Of a DNA stretch of 64,000 bases, positions 16,042-24,941 are shown in pieces. The notes under the pieces are model-generated. The model saw nothing but the letters and a program-made list of their open reading frames with translations. It did no database searches and was not told the origin of the DNA. Positions within the stretch are counted from its first letter, which is position 1, and each line of letters opens with the position of its first letter. This DNA comes from Thalassospiraceae bacterium LMO-JJ14 (GTDB lineage: Bacteria > Pseudomonadota > Alphaproteobacteria > Rhodospirillales > Casp-alpha2), in contig CP134604.1 in NCBI GenBank assembly GCA_021555105.2, positions 3,200,501 to 3,264,500 on the forward strand. The letters are read 5' to 3'. A program made the position numbers and the translations under genes.

Positions 16042-17765
16042 GCCCCGGCTTCCTTGGTGCTGCCGGGTGAGCCTTTCGGGCCTTCGATCCGTTCCAGCGG
16101 TTTCGGCAATTGCTTCTGGCCCAGCCGTTCGATCCCCGGCACCGGTTTCATGTTCAAATCGAGCCGCGTGTGCGGCCCTTTGACGATGTCCGGATCATGC
16201 GACATGACGACGATGGTGCGTTTCTGCTCCGCCATCGACGCCAGCACCCGGTAAACCGCGCGGCAGCCTTCTTCATCCAGGCTTTCCGTCGGTTCGTCGA
16301 TGACCACCAGCGCGCCGTCCGTCGCCAGCGCACGGGCCAGCGCGATGCGGCGGCGGATCCCCTCGGCCAGCCGCCAGCCGTTATCGGAAATGCGCGTGTC
16401 CAGGCCGTCGGCGCTTTCGTCGATGAATTTCCGCAATCCCGCGCGATCGACGCATGCCGCCAGCGCCGCGTCGTCCATGTCCGGGGTGTTGACGGTGATG
16501 TTGTCGCGGAGCGTGGCATTCAGCAGCGCCGGTTCCTGTGGCAGATAAACGACCTGACGGCGCCACCAGGCCGGGTCGAGCTGCTTGAGATCGACACCGT
16601 CGACGAGAATCTGCCCGCGCACCGGCTCGATCAGCCCCATCAGCAACCGGGCCATGGTCGACTTGCCGGTGCCGTTGTTGCCGATGACACTGAGCACGTC
16701 GCCCGGACCGATGCTGAGGTTCAGGCCCTCGAAGATCGAAAGCCGGCTTTCCGGGTACATGAACGCCGCTTCGCGGAATTCTATTTTTCCCTGTAGCGCG
16801 GAAATGCGTGTGCCGCCGTCGGCCTCAAGATCCGTTGCGGCGAGCTTATCGAAAACGTCCAGCGACTGCTGCGCACGGGCGAACGCCGCGCCGAGCCCGG
16901 CCAACCTGGTGACCGGCTGCAGCGCGCGGGCGGCAAGAATGTTGGCGCCGATCATCGCGCCGACGTCGAGTTTTCCGGCCACCACCAGCGCCGCACCGGT
17001 GCCGATGATGGCGACACTCATCAACGCCATGGCGCTGCCGGTAACCGTCTGCACCAGTCCCTGCTGGGCGTTCATGTCGCGGCGAAGCTGCTGGGCCGTC
17101 CCTATATTGGCCTGCCAGTCGCGGCGTACGTGCGTCCCGGCATTGAAGCTCCGGATCATATCGCCTTCGCGGACCGCAGTACCGAGAAGCGCGCTGCCCT
17201 CGGCGGTGACGGATTGCAGCCGGGCGGTGAGCGATTGCAGTTTCTTGTGGCCATACGCGCCGATGCCGTAAACGCCGAGCACGAACACTGCGCAGATCCC
17301 CGCCAGCACCGGCTGCACCAGGTAGAGTACGAAAATGAACAGCACGGCGAACGGCGCATCCAGCACCGTGGTGATGTTGGTCGCGTTGTAGGCGGTTTCG
17401 ATGGCCTGTGTGCCGCTGACGATCTCGCGGCGCGCCTCGGGGGCGGTCTTGTCGAGCGCCTGCACCCGGGCACGGGTCAGGGTATCGAAGGCACGCGCGG
17501 CGATCTCCGCGTCCGGCGCGGCGCTGATGCCGCGGGCCAATGCCATGCGCGACTGCCTGAGCGCGAACTCGAAGACGATGGCCAGCAGGACCCCCGCCGT
17601 CAGCGTGAACAGCGTCGCATCGACGCCCTGGCCGACGTAGCGGTTCAGCACCTGCATCACGAACAGCGGCGAAGCCAGCGCCATGACGTTGACAAGCAAA
17701 GAGCCGAACGCCATTTCACCGGCAATCAGCGGCTTCGCACTCATACGGCGCAACAGTTCCTTCAT
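16038..17765 (-). CDS. type I secretion ABC transporter permease/ATPase (PrtD-like)
   Basis: Encodes 575 residues, the PrtD length, without an N-terminal C39-like domain. The membrane domain spans about 1-300; the ATPase follows with Walker A GNNGTGKST, Q-loop YLPQEP, Walker B ALVVIDEPT, D-loop SLDEEG and H-loop VVMSHD. The ABC signature is unusual: LAEGIRRR stands where LSGGQ is expected. It energises export of the RTX protein across both membranes with the HlyD-like partner. First gene of the leftward exporter operon. Confidence 0.9.
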   Translation of the reverse strand: MKELLRRMSAKPLIAGEMAFGSLLVNVMALASPLFVMQVLNRYVGQGVDATLFTLTAGVLLAIVFEFALRQSRMALARGISAAPDAEIAARAFDTLTRARVQALDKTAPEARREIVSGTQAIETAYNATNITTVLDAPFAVLFIFVLYLVQPVLAGICAVFVLGVYGIGAYGHKKLQSLTARLQSVTAEGSALLGTAVREGDMIRSFNAGTHVRRDWQANIGTAQQLRRDMNAQQGLVQTVTGSAMALMSVAIIGTGAALVVAGKLDVGAMIGANILAARALQPVTRLAGLGAAFARAQQSLDVFDKLAATDLEADGGTRISALQGKIEFREAAFMYPESRLSIFEGLNLSIGPGDVLSVIGNNGTGKSTMARLLMGLIEPVRGQILVDGVDLKQLDPAWWRRQVVYLPQEPALLNATLRDNITVNTPDMDDAALAACVDRAGLRKFIDESADGLDTRISDNGWRLAEGIRRRIALARALATDGALVVIDEPTESLDEEGCRAVYRVLASMAEQKRTIVVMSHDPDIVKGPHTRLDLNMKPVPGIERLGQKQLPKPLERIEGPKGSPGSTKEAGA

Positions 17766-17908
17766 CGCGGTCCCGTCTCTCCCTGGACGCGTGCTGACAA
17801 GCTCCCGGTGCAGGACCGGAAAAGGGGCCAGCGCAGATTCCGCGTGGCCCGGTCTAAGCCAAGGATTTTAAAGGATATCCGCCGCTTTCGCCATGCCCGT
17901 TTGCAGCT

Positions 17909-18514
17909 TTAGGGCTTCTTCGCATCGAAGCTGTAATAAGTATCCGGTCCGGCCGGGACGTTGAAGGTGATATCGCCGTTCTCGATATTCTCAAAGCCTG
18001 TCCGGTGCAGAAGGTGCGTCCAGTTGGTGCGGGTCAGGACGCTGTAGTGATTGGGGTTCGCCTCGTGCTGGCAGACGGTATCGGGGGCCGGTACTTCCAT
18101 ATAAAAGACGCCGCCGGGCTTCAGGATACGGAACATCTCGGCCAGCGTGAAAAACGGAAACACGCTGTGTTCGATGACGTGGCGGCACCATGCGAGGTCG
18201 TAACTGGCGTCGGCGACGTCGAGGAACGACATGTCCTGCTCGATGATTTCGAAACCTTCGGCGCGGGCTTTTTCCGCTTCCTCGCCGAAGCCGACCCCGG
18301 TGACGTCCATGCCGTGCTCGCGAAAGGTATTCAGCGCCAGCCCGTGCCCGCAGCCGACATCGAGCACCTTCGCGCCCTTGGGGATCGCGTGCTTGTCGAT
18401 GATCTTCGGGATCATCTGCGTGATGATGGCAATGTGCGGCTCACCGAACGGTTCCGGGTAGATATCCTTCAGTCGCTCGTCCAGAAAGGCGTCAAGCCGG
18501 GCATAATCGCGCAT
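17909..18514 (-). CDS. SAM-dependent class I methyltransferase
   Basis: Encodes 201 residues. Motif I is VLDVGCGHGLALNTF; DLAWCRHVIEHSVFPFFTL and ILKPGGVFYMEVPAP are typical of the Methyltransf_11/UbiE-like fold. The start at 18514 (MRDYARLD) follows GGGGGAG; a longer in-frame extension would cross the shared operator region. The substrate is unknown. The gene diverges from a TetR-family gene, and the only large palindrome lies between them, so it is probably repressed by that regulator. Confidence 0.8.
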   Translation of the reverse strand: MRDYARLDAFLDERLKDIYPEPFGEPHIAIITQMIPKIIDKHAIPKGAKVLDVGCGHGLALNTFREHGMDVTGVGFGEEAEKARAEGFEIIEQDMSFLDVADASYDLAWCRHVIEHSVFPFFTLAEMFRILKPGGVFYMEVPAPDTVCQHEANPNHYSVLTRTNWTHLLHRTGFENIENGDITFNVPAGPDTYYSFDAKKP

Positions 18515-18590
18515 CGTCACTCCCCCACAGGTTCTACGCCATGCTAGGCGCATACAGACAACATGGCCATAAGCGAAAGCGACTTGACGG

Positions 18591-18610
18591 ATTAGGACAA
18601 TTGTCCTAAT
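18591..18610. promoter_or_regulatory. perfect 20-bp palindromic operator (TetR type)
   Basis: ATTAGGACAATTGTCCTAAT is a perfect palindrome in the divergent region, 41 bp before the TetR start and 77 bp before the methyltransferase start. Its size and symmetry fit a TetR dimer operator with autoregulation. Confidence 0.8.
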
Positions 18611-18650
18611 TCTTACGAAGATACGCATCCATCCCCGAGAGGCCCCGGCC

Positions 18651-19244
18651 GTGAACAGGAAATCCACACGCGAACAGATTGTCGATGCCGCCGATCTGCT
18701 TTTCTACCGCCACGGGTTCGAGCATACCTCGTTCGCCGACATTGCCGGGGACGTACATATTTCGCGCGGCAACTTTTATCACCACTTCAAGACCAAGGAC
18801 GACATCCTCGACAGCGTCATCGGGCGGCGCCTGGAAAACACCCTCAAAATGCTCAAAGCGTGGGAGAACGAAAGCGACGACCCGGCCGAGCGGATCCGCA
18901 GCTTCATCAACATCCTGATCGTGAACCGGGCGAAAATTAAGCGCTACGGCTGTCCCGTCGGCACGCTCAGCAGCGAACTGGCGAAGCTCAACCACGCAGC
19001 GAGGGGCGATGCCGGCAAGCTGTTCACGCTGTTCAGGACCTGGCTTTCGGAACAGTTCAGGGCGCTCGGCCGCAGCCATGACGCCGATGCCTTGGCGATG
19101 CGTCTGCTGGCCCGCTCGCAGGGGGTGGCGACGCTGGCGAATGCCTTTCACGACGACAAATTCATCCGTGCCGAGGTGCGAAACATGTGCGACTGGCTCG
19201 ACGGCGTCATCGGAAACACCACCGCGCTGGCACGGCAAAGCTGA
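18651..19244 (+). CDS. TetR/AcrR-family transcriptional regulator
   Basis: Encodes 197 residues from GTG 18651. The N-terminal HTH is clear: REQIVDAADLLFYRHGFEHT, SFADIAGDVHISRGNFYHHF, KTKDDILD. The rest is the usual all-helical ligand-binding and dimer domain; its ligand is unknown. The perfect palindrome upstream is the likely operator. Genes for a YciI-like protein and Tag follow in the same direction at short spacing (14 and 26 bp), so it probably heads a small operon and also controls the divergent methyltransferase. Confidence 0.88.
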   Translation: MNRKSTREQIVDAADLLFYRHGFEHTSFADIAGDVHISRGNFYHHFKTKDDILDSVIGRRLENTLKMLKAWENESDDPAERIRSFINILIVNRAKIKRYGCPVGTLSSELAKLNHAARGDAGKLFTLFRTWLSEQFRALGRSHDADALAMRLLARSQGVATLANAFHDDKFIRAEVRNMCDWLDGVIGNTTALARQS

Positions 19245-19258
19245 GGGAGAGCATTAAA

Positions 19259-19546
19259 ATGTTTATCGTTTTGCTGAAATTTTCCGCCAACAAAAGCCAG
19301 GCGCCCGCGTTCATGGACGCGCATAAGGACTGGATCCGGCGCGGTTTCGAAGACGGCGTGTTTCTGTTGCTGGGCAACCTTCAGCCGGGCCTCGGCGGCG
19401 GCATCGTGGCGCATAACACCTCACGTGAGGATCTTATGCATCGCGTCGACGAAGACCCGTTCGTCGCCGAGGATATCGTCAGTGCGGAAATTCTCGAGAT
19501 CGAGCCGTCCCGCGCCGACGACCGGCTGGCATTCCTGCTCGACTGA
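19259..19546 (+). CDS. YciI-like protein
   Basis: Encodes 95 residues of the YciI/YCII-related ferredoxin-like fold: MFIVLLKFSANKSQAPAFMD, RRGFEDGVFLLLGNLQPG, DPFVAEDIVSAEILEIEP. The conserved His/Asp pair of the family is represented by the DAHKDW region. The start at 19259 was chosen because the fold begins there and GAGGGAGAGC precedes it. Some YciI proteins act as small dehydrochlorinases or monooxygenase-like enzymes; the reaction here is unknown. Lies in the TetR operon. Confidence 0.75.
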   Translation: MFIVLLKFSANKSQAPAFMDAHKDWIRRGFEDGVFLLLGNLQPGLGGGIVAHNTSREDLMHRVDEDPFVAEDIVSAEILEIEPSRADDRLAFLLD

Positions 19547-19572
19547 ACAACCATCAAACGAGGACCCGCGAC

Positions 19573-20181
19573 ATGAGCAACACCTTCGAAGCCCCCGACG
19601 GCAAGCTGCGCTGCGGCTGGGCCGGTGCGACACCTGATTTCCTGCCCTACCACGACACCGAGTGGGGCTTTCCGGTGAGCGACGACCGCCGCCTGTTCGA
19701 GAAAATCTGTCTCGAGGGGTTTCAGTCGGGCCTGAGCTGGCGCACCATCCTCGCCAAGCGTGAGAACTTCCGCGCCGCGTTTGCGAATTTCGAGTATGAA
19801 AAAGTCGCCCGCTTCGGCGAACGCGATGTCGAACGGATGCTCAAGGACGCGGGGATCATCCGTCACCGCGGCAAGATCGAAGCGACCATCAACAACGCCA
19901 AGCGGGCCTGCGAGATGGTCGCGCAGGAAGGCTCGCTGGCGGGCTATTTCTGGAGCTTCGAGCCGGCCCCGGCTGAGCTGGACGCCCCGCAGACGGTCTC
20001 GACCTCCGCCGCCTCGGTTGCGCTGTCGAAGGATTTGAAAAAACGCGGCTGGAAATTCGTCGGCCCGACGACGATGTTCGCCTTCATGCAGGCGATGGGG
20101 CTGATCAACGACCATGTCACGGACTGCGTGATCTGCGCCAAGGTTGAAAAGGCCAGAAAAAGCTTCAAGCGTCCTGGTTGA
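19573..20181 (+). CDS. tag: DNA-3-methyladenine glycosylase I
   Basis: Encodes 202 residues. Removes 3-methyladenine from alkylated DNA to start base-excision repair. Typical features are the zinc-site residues (RCGWAG, YHDTEWGFP, NDHVTDCVIC), the glycosylase core FEKICLEGFQSGLSWRTILA with the catalytic Glu, and KFVGPTTMFAFMQAMG. Full length for the family. The third gene behind the TetR regulator; its 3' end overlaps the convergent YjbR-like gene by 17 bp. Confidence 0.95.
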   Translation: MSNTFEAPDGKLRCGWAGATPDFLPYHDTEWGFPVSDDRRLFEKICLEGFQSGLSWRTILAKRENFRAAFANFEYEKVARFGERDVERMLKDAGIIRHRGKIEATINNAKRACEMVAQEGSLAGYFWSFEPAPAELDAPQTVSTSAASVALSKDLKKRGWKFVGPTTMFAFMQAMGLINDHVTDCVICAKVEKARKSFKRPG

Positions 20182-20533
20182 GACCCAGTTCCTTTTGCAG
20201 CTTTTTGGTCAGGCCGAGCGATACGATGCGATAGGATTCGGCAAGAAATTCCTTGAGCTGTTTGTCGTCGAGACCGGGTTCGTCGTAATTCTGAATCCAC
20301 TTCATACCGCGTGACGCCAGATACGGCGCCGGCCTGAGCCCAGGTGCATCGCGCAGCATTTCATAGCCGATGTCGGACACCTTGAAGGTGATCGCGGGCA
20401 AGGCATCGTCCGCGAACCAAGCGATGGCAAAGACCTTGCCGCCGATCTTCCATACATCCGCCCCGCCCCACTGGTTGACGTGCGTCGTGTGCGGCAACGA
20501 AGCGCAGAACTTGTTGTATGCGGCGGCGTTCAT
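20165..20533 (-). CDS. MmcQ/YjbR-family protein
   Basis: Encodes 122 residues with the YjbR fold signatures: VNQWGGADVWKIGGKVFAIA, ITFKVSDIGYEML, RPAPYLASRGMKWI, and a C-terminal ESYRIVSLGLTKK helix. Family members bind DNA-like surfaces structurally, but their function is unsettled. Convergent with tag; the ends overlap by 17 bp. Confidence 0.85.
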   Translation of the reverse strand: MNAAAYNKFCASLPHTTHVNQWGGADVWKIGGKVFAIAWFADDALPAITFKVSDIGYEMLRDAPGLRPAPYLASRGMKWIQNYDEPGLDDKQLKEFLAESYRIVSLGLTKKLQKELGLNQDA

Positions 20534-20577
20534 GGGGGAAGTTTAGCGGCAACTTGGATCGTTTGGCACGGCTAAAA

Positions 20578-20728
20578 CCTGCCGTCACCCCGGCGAAGGC
20601 CGGGGCCCAGAGAACAGCTGAGTTTTCCCGGTTAGTGCTGCAACGTGTGAACTGGATTCCGGCTTGCGCCGGAATGACGACAAAAATTATAAAAGCGCCA
20701 TCACCACCCTGAATCAAGTTCAGGACGA
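20578..20728. repeat. dispersed palindromic repeats
   Basis: Contains the ccggcgaaggccgg form, the ggattccggcttgcgccgga form and a ccctgaatcaagttcagg copy, in the gap between two leftward genes. Similar units occur near 1.6, 51.8 and 54.6 kb. Confidence 0.75.
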
Positions 20729-20756
20729 CGCGGGATTAAATCTCAAAGTTGCCCCC

Positions 20757-21167
20757 TCACCGCTCGACGATGACCAGCCCTTTGTCGGGGAATACCTTTA
20801 CGTGTTCGCCGGTTTTGATCAGCCCCGTGACGTCGCCGTCTTCGAAGCGGTCGCACATGGCGAGATCGGCGAGCGCCGCGCCCTGGGCGAGGATCGTATT
20901 CGCGGTGTTGAACAGGATCGCCTTGGGTGTAATGCCGCGCGATTTCATCTCGTGCAGCATCCACGCAGACGCGACGCCGCCCTTCGATGTGTTCAGCACC
21001 AGTATCTTGCCGTCATAGGATTCCCCGTACAGCTTGTGCTGCGGGCGGGAAAAGACGCCCTTGATCCGGTCCAGGTCGTAACGCGCCGAGAAGTTGTCGG
21101 CGGCGACCAGCGCCTCGCCTTCGACGTCGGGGCCGATGCCGACATGGCATTTCAATTCGATGCTCAT
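20757..21167 (-). CDS. aconitase X swivel-domain (small) subunit, DUF126
   Basis: Encodes 136 residues, the separate small subunit of a two-subunit aconitase X. Residues VSIELKCHVGIGPDVEGEAL, a swivel-domain KGGVASAWMLHEM, and GLIKTGEHVKVFPDKG at the end are typical of the DUF126 domain. It completes the active site of the large subunit encoded immediately upstream (4-bp overlap). Aconitase X enzymes dehydrate hydroxy-acids, for example cis-3-hydroxy-L-proline in bacteria and phosphomevalonate in archaea; the substrate here cannot be told from sequence. Confidence 0.88.
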   Translation of the reverse strand: MSIELKCHVGIGPDVEGEALVAADNFSARYDLDRIKGVFSRPQHKLYGESYDGKILVLNTSKGGVASAWMLHEMKSRGITPKAILFNTANTILAQGAALADLAMCDRFEDGDVTGLIKTGEHVKVFPDKGLVIVER

Positions 21168-22405
21168 ACGATTTCTCCTGCCACGGCGGAGGCGATACAG
21201 GCCTCCATGTCGGCCAGCGCCGGTTCATACCCGTAACCGCCGAGGATATTGACGATCTTGGCGGAATTGCTGAGCAGCCGTTTCCAGCCGTTGGCCTCGC
21301 CGATTTCGCGCGCATACTGGTTATAGAAACAGGTCCCTTCGAGCACCTTGGCGCCCGACGCCTCGATCCGGCCGATCAGGCCCATACGTGTCGCATCGGC
21401 ATAAACCGTCGGCGACGTGCAGACGATCATGGCGCTGTCCTTGTGGATTTTCTGGCTACCCACCAGATCGGCGACCTGCTGCATTTCGACGATGGAAAGC
21501 TGCGGCGCGGCGAACACCACCACGTCGACCTTGTCACCACGGCCGCCGAACGAGGAGCGCAGTTGGTCGAGATCGGCCTTCGTCACCTCTTCCGCCGTCA
21601 GCTTGTCGGCACCGACGGCCGCCAGTGTCGGGGCTTCCGGGGTGATCCCGACCAGGTGGAACAGCGGCGTCGAGCCGTAACTCGCCATCGCCGCGCCCAT
21701 GTGCTTCATCTGATCCGATGTCGGCACGGCTTCCAGACCCTCGATCGCCGGAACCTCCCAGTACGATCCGGCCATCCGCCCGACGACGGCGCCGAGCACG
21801 CCCCAATCGGTGAGGCCCTTAGGCTGTTGGCGCACGACATAGCGCTTCGTGGCACGGCGGTTTTCATCCAGATGCAGCCCGTAGCGCGGCGTCCGTCCAC
21901 TCAACCCCGCCGCCAAGGCAGACGGCCCGCCCTCGAAGTTGGACCGCGCACCGCAGGCGCTGTTGCTGTAAATCACGACGCCGGTGTCGCCGAACGCCAC
22001 GTGATCGCCCAGTATCGGTGCCATCACGGTCTGATAATTGACGCAGGTATTGGTCATCAGAATGCCGAGCTTCTCGCTCGCGGCGATGAAACGGCGTTCG
22101 ATGTTCGCCATGTCCTCGGTCTGGCCGAGCGGGCTGTAGTAATTCAGGTCGACGCCTCGGGGGTCGGTGATCATCGGCACGGCGACGCGGCGGTCCTTTT
22201 CCGGGTGCTTCGCCATGGCTTCCATGAACGAGGTTCCGGCATCGCCGACGGATTCCGGATCGGCCATCATGTGCACCTGGGAAACCGGCACCAGATCGGC
22301 GGCATCGAACATGCGCCCGACCTTCATCATGTGATCGATGGCCCAGCGCCGGGGCTCGCCCATCTCACCGGCCAGCATGGCCTGTTCTTCGTCGTTAAGT
22401 TTCAT
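21164..22405 (-). CDS. aconitase X catalytic (large) subunit, DUF521
   Basis: Encodes 413 residues. Three candidate iron-sulfur cysteines are present (NTCVNYQ, CTSPTVYAD, GTCFYNQYA), with the signature stretch YSNSACGARSNFEGGPSALA and RYGLHLDENRRATK. It forms the dehydratase with the small subunit downstream. Order in the operon: GntR regulator, sulfatase, this gene, small subunit. The context (sulfatase and carboxylate transporter) suggests a hydroxy-acid released from, or related to, a sulfate ester; this is inference. Confidence 0.9.
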   Translation of the reverse strand: MKLNDEEQAMLAGEMGEPRRWAIDHMMKVGRMFDAADLVPVSQVHMMADPESVGDAGTSFMEAMAKHPEKDRRVAVPMITDPRGVDLNYYSPLGQTEDMANIERRFIAASEKLGILMTNTCVNYQTVMAPILGDHVAFGDTGVVIYSNSACGARSNFEGGPSALAAGLSGRTPRYGLHLDENRRATKRYVVRQQPKGLTDWGVLGAVVGRMAGSYWEVPAIEGLEAVPTSDQMKHMGAAMASYGSTPLFHLVGITPEAPTLAAVGADKLTAEEVTKADLDQLRSSFGGRGDKVDVVVFAAPQLSIVEMQQVADLVGSQKIHKDSAMIVCTSPTVYADATRMGLIGRIEASGAKVLEGTCFYNQYAREIGEANGWKRLLSNSAKIVNILGGYGYEPALADMEACIASAVAGEIV

Positions 22406-22426
22406 CTTTGCTGTTTCCTTACCGGC

Positions 22427-23887
22427 TCAGTCGAAGTGCGGGTCGACGCCGGGCGGCATGCTGAAGCCGAGATCGCCGCGCGCGATCACCGCCTCGGCGC
22501 CGCCGTTCGCCGCCAGCAGCGCCGCCTGCTGTTCCTTGGCATGCTTGTCGGTCGCCACCGGGTCGACGATTTTTTCTAGCGCGGCGCGCAGCTCGGCGAT
22601 CAGCGGCTGCATCGCCGGATCGGCGGCCAGATCGTTCAGCTCTTCCGGATCGTCTTCAAGATTGAACAACTGCGGTTCGTACGCCACGTAGTGCACCAGT
22701 TTCCACGGCCCCCGGCGGACAAGGAACGCCGCCGTCTTCGAGCCCATGCCATGGTATTCGGAAAACGCGACCTTGGTCTCGTCGTCGCCGTTCAGGTATT
22801 CCGTGATGTTGGTGCCGGGGTGGTCCGCCGACACGGTTTTGTCGTCACGTGCGCCAACGCAATCGATGATGAACGGATACATGTCGACGAAGCTGACCGG
22901 TGTTTTCACCACCTTGCCGGCGGGAATGTCCGGCCCGCTCAGGATCAGCGGCACGGCGGCGGCTTCCTCGTACATGGTCGACTTGCCCCACAGCCCGCGC
23001 GCGCCGTTGTTGTCGCCGTGATCGGACGTGTACATGACCCGCGTGTTGTCCGTGAGCCCGGCATCGTCGAGCGCCGAGAGGATGTTGCCGACGTTGAAAT
23101 CGAGAAAACTGCACAGCCCCAGATATCCGGCCTGTGCGCGCTTCACTTCGTCCAGATTGTGGAAGTGCTCGTCGTAGGCAAACGCGCCCCGGTAATCCTC
23201 GATGTACGGGTGCTGTTTTTTGTGGCGCTCCTCGTACAGCTTCGGCAGCGGCAGGTCGCCGTCGTAATAATCATAGAACATCTCCGGCGGTGCGGTCAGC
23301 GGGAAGTGCGGACACACCAGCGAAACGAACAGCACCCACGGCTTGTCGGTGTGCTTTTGCGCTTCTTCACGCAGCCAGACCTGGGCGCGCGCCGCGATCT
23401 CGCGGTCATAGGTGGTGTAGACCGATTCCCCCGGCCCGGCCATGCGCGCCATTTTATAGGCCCCGCCCCGCTTCGGCATGCTGTCGTCGCGGATCCAGCC
23501 CATCATGTCGCCCTTGCCGTCGATGATGTGCATGCCGATCTGCTCGTCGGAAAAACCGTTGTCGTCGTCACCCGAGCGGAAATGCAGCTTGCCGATGGAC
23601 ACCGTATGGTGGCCGCGTTCGCGCAGCAAAGAGTGCCAGCTCGGGATCGTCCCGTCGAAGGCAATCGCGTTATCCCAGTGTTCGGTCTGGTGCACGTACT
23701 TGCCGGTCGCGAACGACGCGCGGGCCGGCACGCAGACCGGACAGGTGGTATATGCCGAATCATAACGCGCACCGCCGGCCGCGAGTTTGTCGAGGTTCGG
23801 CGTCTTGACGATGTCATGCCCGTAGCATCCTGCGACACTGCGGGTATGCTCATCGGACATGATGATAAGAAGATTTGTCGGTTTCAC
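22427..23887 (-). CDS. type I sulfatase (choline-sulfatase-like)
   Basis: Encodes 486 residues of the alkaline-phosphatase superfamily. Metal-binding MSDEH at the N-terminus; the formylglycine signature C52-V-P-A-R in TTCPVCVPARASFATGKY; TSDHGDNNGARGLWGKS with the second metal site. Cys52 needs conversion by a formylglycine-generating enzyme, not encoded nearby. There is no signal peptide, so it acts in the cytosol on imported substrate. Length and the C-terminal region resemble choline sulfatases, but no choline genes are adjacent; the operon instead carries aconitase X and a carboxylate transporter. Confidence 0.88.
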   Translation of the reverse strand: MKPTNLLIIMSDEHTRSVAGCYGHDIVKTPNLDKLAAGGARYDSAYTTCPVCVPARASFATGKYVHQTEHWDNAIAFDGTIPSWHSLLRERGHHTVSIGKLHFRSGDDDNGFSDEQIGMHIIDGKGDMMGWIRDDSMPKRGGAYKMARMAGPGESVYTTYDREIAARAQVWLREEAQKHTDKPWVLFVSLVCPHFPLTAPPEMFYDYYDGDLPLPKLYEERHKKQHPYIEDYRGAFAYDEHFHNLDEVKRAQAGYLGLCSFLDFNVGNILSALDDAGLTDNTRVMYTSDHGDNNGARGLWGKSTMYEEAAAVPLILSGPDIPAGKVVKTPVSFVDMYPFIIDCVGARDDKTVSADHPGTNITEYLNGDDETKVAFSEYHGMGSKTAAFLVRRGPWKLVHYVAYEPQLFNLEDDPEELNDLAADPAMQPLIAELRAALEKIVDPVATDKHAKEQQAALLAANGGAEAVIARGDLGFSMPPGVDPHFD

Positions 23888-23917
23888 GGTGTTTTCTCTC
23901 CCGGGGTCGTGGTTTTT

Positions 23918-24784
23918 TTATACTTCGGCGAGGTTATCCAGCGCCGTGTCGATGACGATTTCCGGCACATCCGACGGAATCCAGTAATCCTGATAATACA
24001 GCGGGCCTTCCATGGAGTAGACGTATACCCGCTGACGAATCAGCGGCGTCCCGGCATCGATGTTGAGTGCCGCGGCGATTTCCGTGGTCGCCTGATAAAT
24101 GCTCATGTGGTTGCTAACGCGCGTGATTACGAGACCGAATTCCTCGGCCATCTTGCGTTTCAGGTTGACCCCGTTGAGATCGCGTTTTGAGGCCGTCTGA
24201 AACACCGGGAACTTCGACGCGTCAAAATAGAAATGATTGTAGTAACAGAAATCCCCGCCATCTTCCTTGGGCCGTTCGATGATCAGGCGGCGCTTGATGA
24301 CCAGCGTGTTCGGATCAGAGTCCAGAAAATCCTGCCATGGTCCGGGGCCGCTGACACGGCGGCGGGACAGCACTTCGGTATATACAGGCAACACGTTGCC
24401 GTTCTTGTCCAAAAAGCGGGTATGCAGCGGATTTTCAAGCTCACGCCGCCACGGCGCGACAATAGTCCCGACACCGGCCTTGCGCACGATCAAGCCGGCA
24501 GACACCAGATTTTTCAGCGCACGCTGCACGGTGCCCAGACTAAACGGGGTGATCTTTGTCAGGTCATTTTCAGTCGGCAGCAATTCATTATCGCCGATAA
24601 CCCCGGTGCGGATCGCATCGACCAGACCGTCCTGCAACACCTTGTATTTGGGATCTCCAAGATCGGCGGCCTGCTTGATCCTGCGGTCGAGAAAACGGCT
24701 AAGCTTGTTCCATTGGGGCTTTTGCTTGGCACGCGCATCAACCCATATCGGCGCATTGTTCTTTGCTGGCCCGCTTACGTTCAT
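23918..24784 (-). CDS. GntR-family regulator with UTRA ligand domain
   Basis: Encodes 288 residues. The winged HTH lies around residues 50-120 (DGLVDAIRTGVIGDNELLPT, LGTVQRALKNLVSAGLIVRK), followed by a UTRA effector domain (about 140-285: CYYNHFYFDASKFPV, LIRQRVYVYSMEGPLYYQDY). The start at 24784 (MNVSGPAK) has GGGAAG upstream; an earlier in-frame start would run through the AT-rich operator region. It probably senses a pathway metabolite and controls both the sulfatase/aconitase X operon it heads and the divergent transporter operon. Confidence 0.85.
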   Translation of the reverse strand: MNVSGPAKNNAPIWVDARAKQKPQWNKLSRFLDRRIKQAADLGDPKYKVLQDGLVDAIRTGVIGDNELLPTENDLTKITPFSLGTVQRALKNLVSAGLIVRKAGVGTIVAPWRRELENPLHTRFLDKNGNVLPVYTEVLSRRRVSGPGPWQDFLDSDPNTLVIKRRLIIERPKEDGGDFCYYNHFYFDASKFPVFQTASKRDLNGVNLKRKMAEEFGLVITRVSNHMSIYQATTEIAAALNIDAGTPLIRQRVYVYSMEGPLYYQDYWIPSDVPEIVIDTALDNLAEV

Positions 24785-24858
24785 GAATGTCTTCCCAACA
24801 TTTGGCGTCGATATTTTTTCGAGTTGACAGAAATATCTAAAGTCATAACTATATAGAA

Positions 24859-24880
24859 AGTCAACTACATAGTTTTGACT
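24859..24880. promoter_or_regulatory. putative operator between GntR and tctBAC
   Basis: AGTCAA and TTGACT form an inverted repeat separated by 10 bp in an AT-rich stretch (24835-24890) between the divergent genes. A plausible binding site for the GntR protein. Confidence 0.5.
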
Positions 24881-24941
24881 ATTCGCACACAAAAAACGAA
24901 CACGACATCAAGATCGTGCAATCGGGTGGGAACATCACAGG

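Noticed and set aside
18515-18667. N-terminal extension of the methyltransferase
   Set aside because: It would cross the TetR operator and promoter; the start at 18514 has a good ribosome site.
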